From: Arenicola marina
Lineage: Eukaryota; Annelida; Polychaeta; Arenicolidae
Assembly (NCBI GenBank): GCA_964019135.1
Contig: OZ025258.1
Coordinates: 30,746,186-30,810,185, forward strand
Direction: 5' to 3'
DNA: 64,000 nucleotides
The notes beneath the pieces are model-generated. The model did not search any database and was not told the origin of the DNA. It saw only the letters and a list, made by a program, of their open reading frames with translations. Both the position numbers and the translations under genes were made by a program. Positions 60,129 through 64,000 of the stretch are shown piece by piece (the first letter of the stretch is position 1; every line of letters begins with the position of its first letter).

Positions 60129-60913
60129 GTTGAAATCTCTCGCCGACCGACGACAATTTTAAGGCTCCCAGATATCGTGATGTGCTGCCACCGGCTCGCT
60201 GACAGAGTTCACCGACAGGTGCGTGCCAAATCGGAAGTGACGACCACATATGGACGAGCGCATGCGTCCGTAAACATACCATGAGAGGGTTTAACCATGT
60301 AAACTTTGCCAGACGATAGGAAACGTTGGGCGGGTATATATTAGCCATGCATTCATGACGGAGACGAAGGAAGGGAGGCAGGTATATACACTGCATACCC
60401 TCGGCGGCCATTCTACATTAATAGACCTACTTGATACATTGCTAGGTTTGGGGAGTGGGTGGGGGGGGGGGGGGTTCTGCGGTAAAGCCCCCCCCCCCAT
60501 CCTCCGTTTTTCACCGCCAAATTCCGCTCGGTCTTTTTCATCATAAATGTCCGTTCTATGGGGTTATATATCTTTTTCATTATAAATCTCGGCTCTCTCA
60601 GGCATTAAGGCACCCGGAACCCCCACCCCCCCCCACCCCCTCCAACCAGATTTGTATAATAGTGTCCCCCCGGGCCTCAGACCCGCGTCAAATTTCATTT
60701 CCGACGAAATGCATCGCGCAAAGTAGCCTAACATTTCGTAGGCTAGATGCAACCCCTGTGTGAAATGGGTAAGTGTAAACCCCGAAACTCAGTTGCAAAA
60801 CGGACCAGTGAGCGCTGTGCAACAGTGTTAATAAATGAGAAAATACAGGTTATAAACTGACTAATTGCCGAAGAGGGCAGGAAAAGTAGAGTAATGCGTA
60901 AATATAATATTTA
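60129..60913. other. Malectin 5' flank and spacer before the LTR element
   Basis: It should hold the malectin promoter; no TATA box stands out. Poly(G)/(C) runs near 60464, 60488 and 60629 lie in G/C-rich sequence resembling the GGGG/CCCC-rich MITE fragments elsewhere in the window. Confidence 0.35.
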
Positions 60914-61312
60914 TGTGACAGGCTGTAGTTTTATTTATTATTGCCGCTTTGGCGCACCATAGCGCTGCCAGTTAATGTGTTTATATGTTTAAATAGCTCA
61001 TGTTAAACTCACGTCACGTCACGTGTGCAGTCTTGCTGGACACAGGTAATCTTGGCGGCAAAGCCGAGACAGGCACAAAGAACTGAACTGCCGTCCAGGC
61101 AGGACGTATTATTGTCAACGTATTGAATTGCACGTGTATCCGTCACGGGACCCTATAGGTTGGTTTTGAATAGCTTAAAATGCATATACTGTAGTAATGA
61201 AGGACATGTAAGTGTGGTTTGTGTGATATATTATAGAATTGGTTATGTGCGTATATGATAATGATGGATATTTGTATTTTGTAAAGCATGGTTAACGAAT
61301 GATTAATGCCGG
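60914..61312 (+). repeat. Left LTR (portion comparable with the right copy)
   Basis: It matches 63601-64000 almost base for base. The true right border lies further on, probably before about 61455, and cannot be fixed because the partner copy is cut by the window end. Confidence 0.85.
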
Positions 61313-61619
61313 CATGTGTATGAATGAATAATGAATGATATAAGAATGATTATTGAATGTAACAATGTAATATGATTATGTATACGCAAAGCGTTGCAAC
61401 AGTATTATTAGTCCTTGTGGCGCTGTTGCCAGATTCTCTAACGGAGCTACATTAATATATTTGTATTATTATTTTCATTTTTGTGCCCGTAGGTGGAGCT
61501 GTATCCGTTCATTGTCCTGAATAAATACACAAGACTTACACCGTGTGAACTGATTATTCCCACTACCACCGGACGGGGAATACATCCCCCAGGCCGGGTT
61601 ACAATGGAGCCCGACGTGG

Positions 61620-62290
61620 GGCATGACAGCAGATGTAAGTGCGTATATCGGGAAGTGCCCGCGGTGTCTACGCAGAAAGACATTGCCAAACCAGCGCGCT
61701 CCGTTGGTAAGCATACAAACGTACCAACCGTTAGAACTGTTGTGTATAGACTTCCTGAAAGTCGAACGGTCTAAAGGAGGGATCGAAAATATCCTGGTCG
61801 TAACAGACCATTTCAGTAAATATGCTCAGGCGTATCCTTGTAAAAATCAGACGGCTACTACCACTGCCAAAGTGCTGTACGGTAATTTCGTTCGACATTA
61901 TGGATTTCCAGCCAGAATTCACCCTGATCAGGGCAGAAACTTCGAGTCCAAAATAATTAAGTCTCTGTGTGACCTGACAGGCATTGCCAAGAGTCGTACT
62001 ACGCCGTATCACCCAATGGGAAACGGACAATGTGAACGTTTCAATCGTACACTGTTAGATATGCTTGGCACTCTACCAACTGAGTTGAAAGACGATTGGA
62101 AGACACATGTAACAGCACTTGCTCATGCCTACAATTGTACGCGACATGACAGTACTGGCTACTCACCATACTTACTAATGTTCGGTCGTCATCCTCGCTT
62201 ACCAGTGGACCTATTGATGGGTCTGGACGAAGTCCAAGGTGAGAAGGAGAAGGTGTCCCTTATGGTCAATATGTCAATCGTTTAAAACAG
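61620..62290 (+). pseudogene. Integrase region of the broken LTR element
   Basis: The reading frame resembles the zinc-binding end and catalytic core of Ty3/Gypsy integrases (LLCIDFLKV, IHPDQGRNFES, TTPYHPMGNGQCERFNRTL). It is treated as part of a fossil element; no host function is suggested. Confidence 0.88.
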
Positions 62291-63600
62291 AGTCTAGAGA
62301 AGGCGTATAAACTGGCCCTAGCCAAAAGTAAAGACAGTAAGGAAAGACAAAAAGAGTGGTATGATCATCGCACCCGGGGCGCCGTTGTCGCCAAGGGTGA
62401 TCGTGTCCTCATAAGGAATGTAGCGTTCACTGGGCCTCACAAGCTGGCTGATCGCTGGCAGGAAGAAGTCTATGTCGTTATCGAGCAGCCAGATCAAACT
62501 ATTCCAGTTTTCATTGTGGAACAGGAGAGTATGCCAAGACGTCGGAAGACACTACATCGCAATCTACTTCTACCTATAGGAACCGTTGATGATGTCTTGG
62601 AGGCAAGCAAGACTGTTCCCAAGAGAGTACAAGTAGAAACACCGACAGTACTACACCCCGAGGTTTCGCCTGAGACATCCGACGGAAGCGATAGCGAAAC
62701 CATTTCAGACAACGAATCTAGATTACTGCCGACAAGACTGACCCCAATATCGTTACCGACACGACAAACCCCGATACCGACACGATAAACTTCAATACCG
62801 ACACGACAAACCCCGATCCCGACACGACAACCACTGTTAAGGACGCGACGAAGACCTATACCTTCCCCGCGTAGGAGCCTTCAGCGATCTGCAGGGAATC
62901 CATCTGTGTTAGATTCCATAGAAGGTGACTCAGAGAGATCAGGCCCACAGAATAGTACTGAACCAGAACGGTTCGAGATAGGCCAACCTGAATTGGGAAC
63001 GAGGGCTGAAGACTCTTCTGAGTCGGGGACCGATCAGAACAGTAGTGGTGCCGAGGAAAATGTTCAAAGCACAAGTCCGACTGCTTCAATGGCAAACACA
63101 CCTAGACCGTTGCCGAGGCGATCGCTGCGAACTCGTAGACCCCCTGTTTGGATGTCACATGATACGTATCAGTTGAATCAGACAACCCCCTACCCTGAAC
63201 CCTTACAACAGCATGTTCAGTTACTCAAGGAAATTGTCAAAGTGATCCTTGAGAAGCCATAATTTTCTATTCGTACTGATCAAGAATTGTAATCACAATA
63301 GAGGAATCGTAGAGATTACTTTGTGAGTTACATTCTTCGAACCATTTCCCTTAATGAGGTGGTTTAATGTAAATATAGCGTATTATTAGTTTGAGACATA
63401 GTGCCCCATGCCAAACTACCCCGCTCGCTCGATACATCCCGCTCACTAGTTAAGTCCTGTTCGAGTGTTTATTTGGTCGTTGATCCTCGTCATTACGTCT
63501 TCAGTCACTAAGTAGCGTTAGATTTAGTTTAGTGTCAGATACGTAATATTATTATTACCTAGTTAATGTCGAAGACGACATTTGCTTGTGCGGGGGAATG

Positions 63601-64000
63601 TGTGACAGGCTGTAGTTTTATTTATTATTGCCGCTTTGGCGCACCATAGCGCTGCCAGTTAATGTGTTTATATGTTTAAATAGCTCATGTTAAACTCACG
63701 TCACGTCACGTGTGCAGTCTTGCTGGACACAGGTAATCTTGGCGGCAAAGCCGAGACAGGCACAAAGAACTGAACTGCCGTCCAGGCAGGACGTATTAAT
63801 TGTCAACGTATTAAATTGCACGTGTATCCGTCACGGGACCCTATAGGTTGGTTTTGAATAGCTTAAAATGCATATACTGTAGTAATGAAGGACATTTAAG
63901 TGTGGTTTGTGTGATATATTATAGAATTGTTTATGTGCGTATATGATAATGATGGATATTTGTATTTTGTAAAGCATGGTTAACGAATGATTAATGCCGG
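63601..64000 (+). repeat. Right LTR, cut by the window end
   Basis: Repeat of 60914-61312. It starts directly after the purine-rich tract. Confidence 0.9.

Larger units (their letters stand above)
60914..64000 (+). mobile_element. Ty3/Gypsy-type LTR retrotransposon, broken; runs off the right edge of the window
   Basis: It is flanked by two copies of an LTR that begins TGTGACAGGCTG (60914 and 63601). A purine-rich GCGGGGGAATG precedes the second LTR, as a polypurine tract should. The internal part is only about 2.1 kb, and the only recognisable domain is a retroviral-type integrase; the other gag-pol domains are not seen, so the element is incomplete. The LTRs differ at only a handful of positions over the 400 bases available, which points to a recent insertion. 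Confidence 0.9.

Overview
The window is animal nuclear DNA. It has split genes with GT-AG introns and bilaterian protein families (SGSM, MNT, TMEM248, TLCD3, malectin). It also has many short tandem arrays, frequent poly(G)/poly(C) runs of 9-21 bases, foldback elements, a Mutator-type DNA transposon and LTR-retroelement remains. A marine invertebrate (lophotrochozoan, or a non-vertebrate deuterostome such as a lancelet) fits best, but the species cannot be fixed from sequence alone.

Layout, left to right. (1) 576-10591, + strand: thirteen 3' exons of an SGSM1/2-type small-G-protein signalling modulator, ending in a complete TBC Rab-GAP domain. Its introns hold a CRE-rich ~2 kb block and an E-box minisatellite, and a 33-bp array starts 26 bases after its stop codon. 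(2) 17581-22295, - strand: a complete eight-exon MNT-like bHLH-Zip repressor with an N-terminal SIN3-interaction motif. It is tail to tail with SGSM. (3) 22.3-27.8 kb: intergenic DNA with a 200-bp-arm foldback element, two copies of a small inverted-repeat element and a dispersed repeat. (4) 27856-31853, + strand: TMEM248, seven coding exons. (5) 34.4-34.95 kb: an isolated LTR. (6) 35387-39880: an apparently intact 4.5-kb MULE with 395-bp terminal inverted repeats, a 9-bp target duplication and one 1074-residue PHD-OTU-transposase protein. (7) 41677-43460, + strand: a split gene I do not recognise, including a 20-nt microexon. (8) 44849-51407, - strand: TLCD3/FAM57, whose last intron carries about 116 copies of a 24-bp repeat. 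(9) 55081-60128, - strand: malectin, four exons. (10) 60914-64000: a broken Ty3/Gypsy-type LTR element whose second LTR runs off the window.

The host genes look functionally independent: Rab GAP, Myc-network repressor, membrane protein, TLC lipid-related membrane protein, ER lectin. I see no operon-like or biosynthetic cluster. The least ordinary signals are the deubiquitinase-bearing transposon, tandem repeats that begin exactly at splice donors of three different exons, an intronic array of about 23 CACGTG E-boxes, a large AGATGGCGCC array, and an intron array that is open in frame with the upstream TLCD3 exon.

Exon coordinates were derived by hand from splice-site phase and family similarity. 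Each named gene's exons join in consistent phase; the one doubtful junction (MNT exon 7 acceptor) is flagged.
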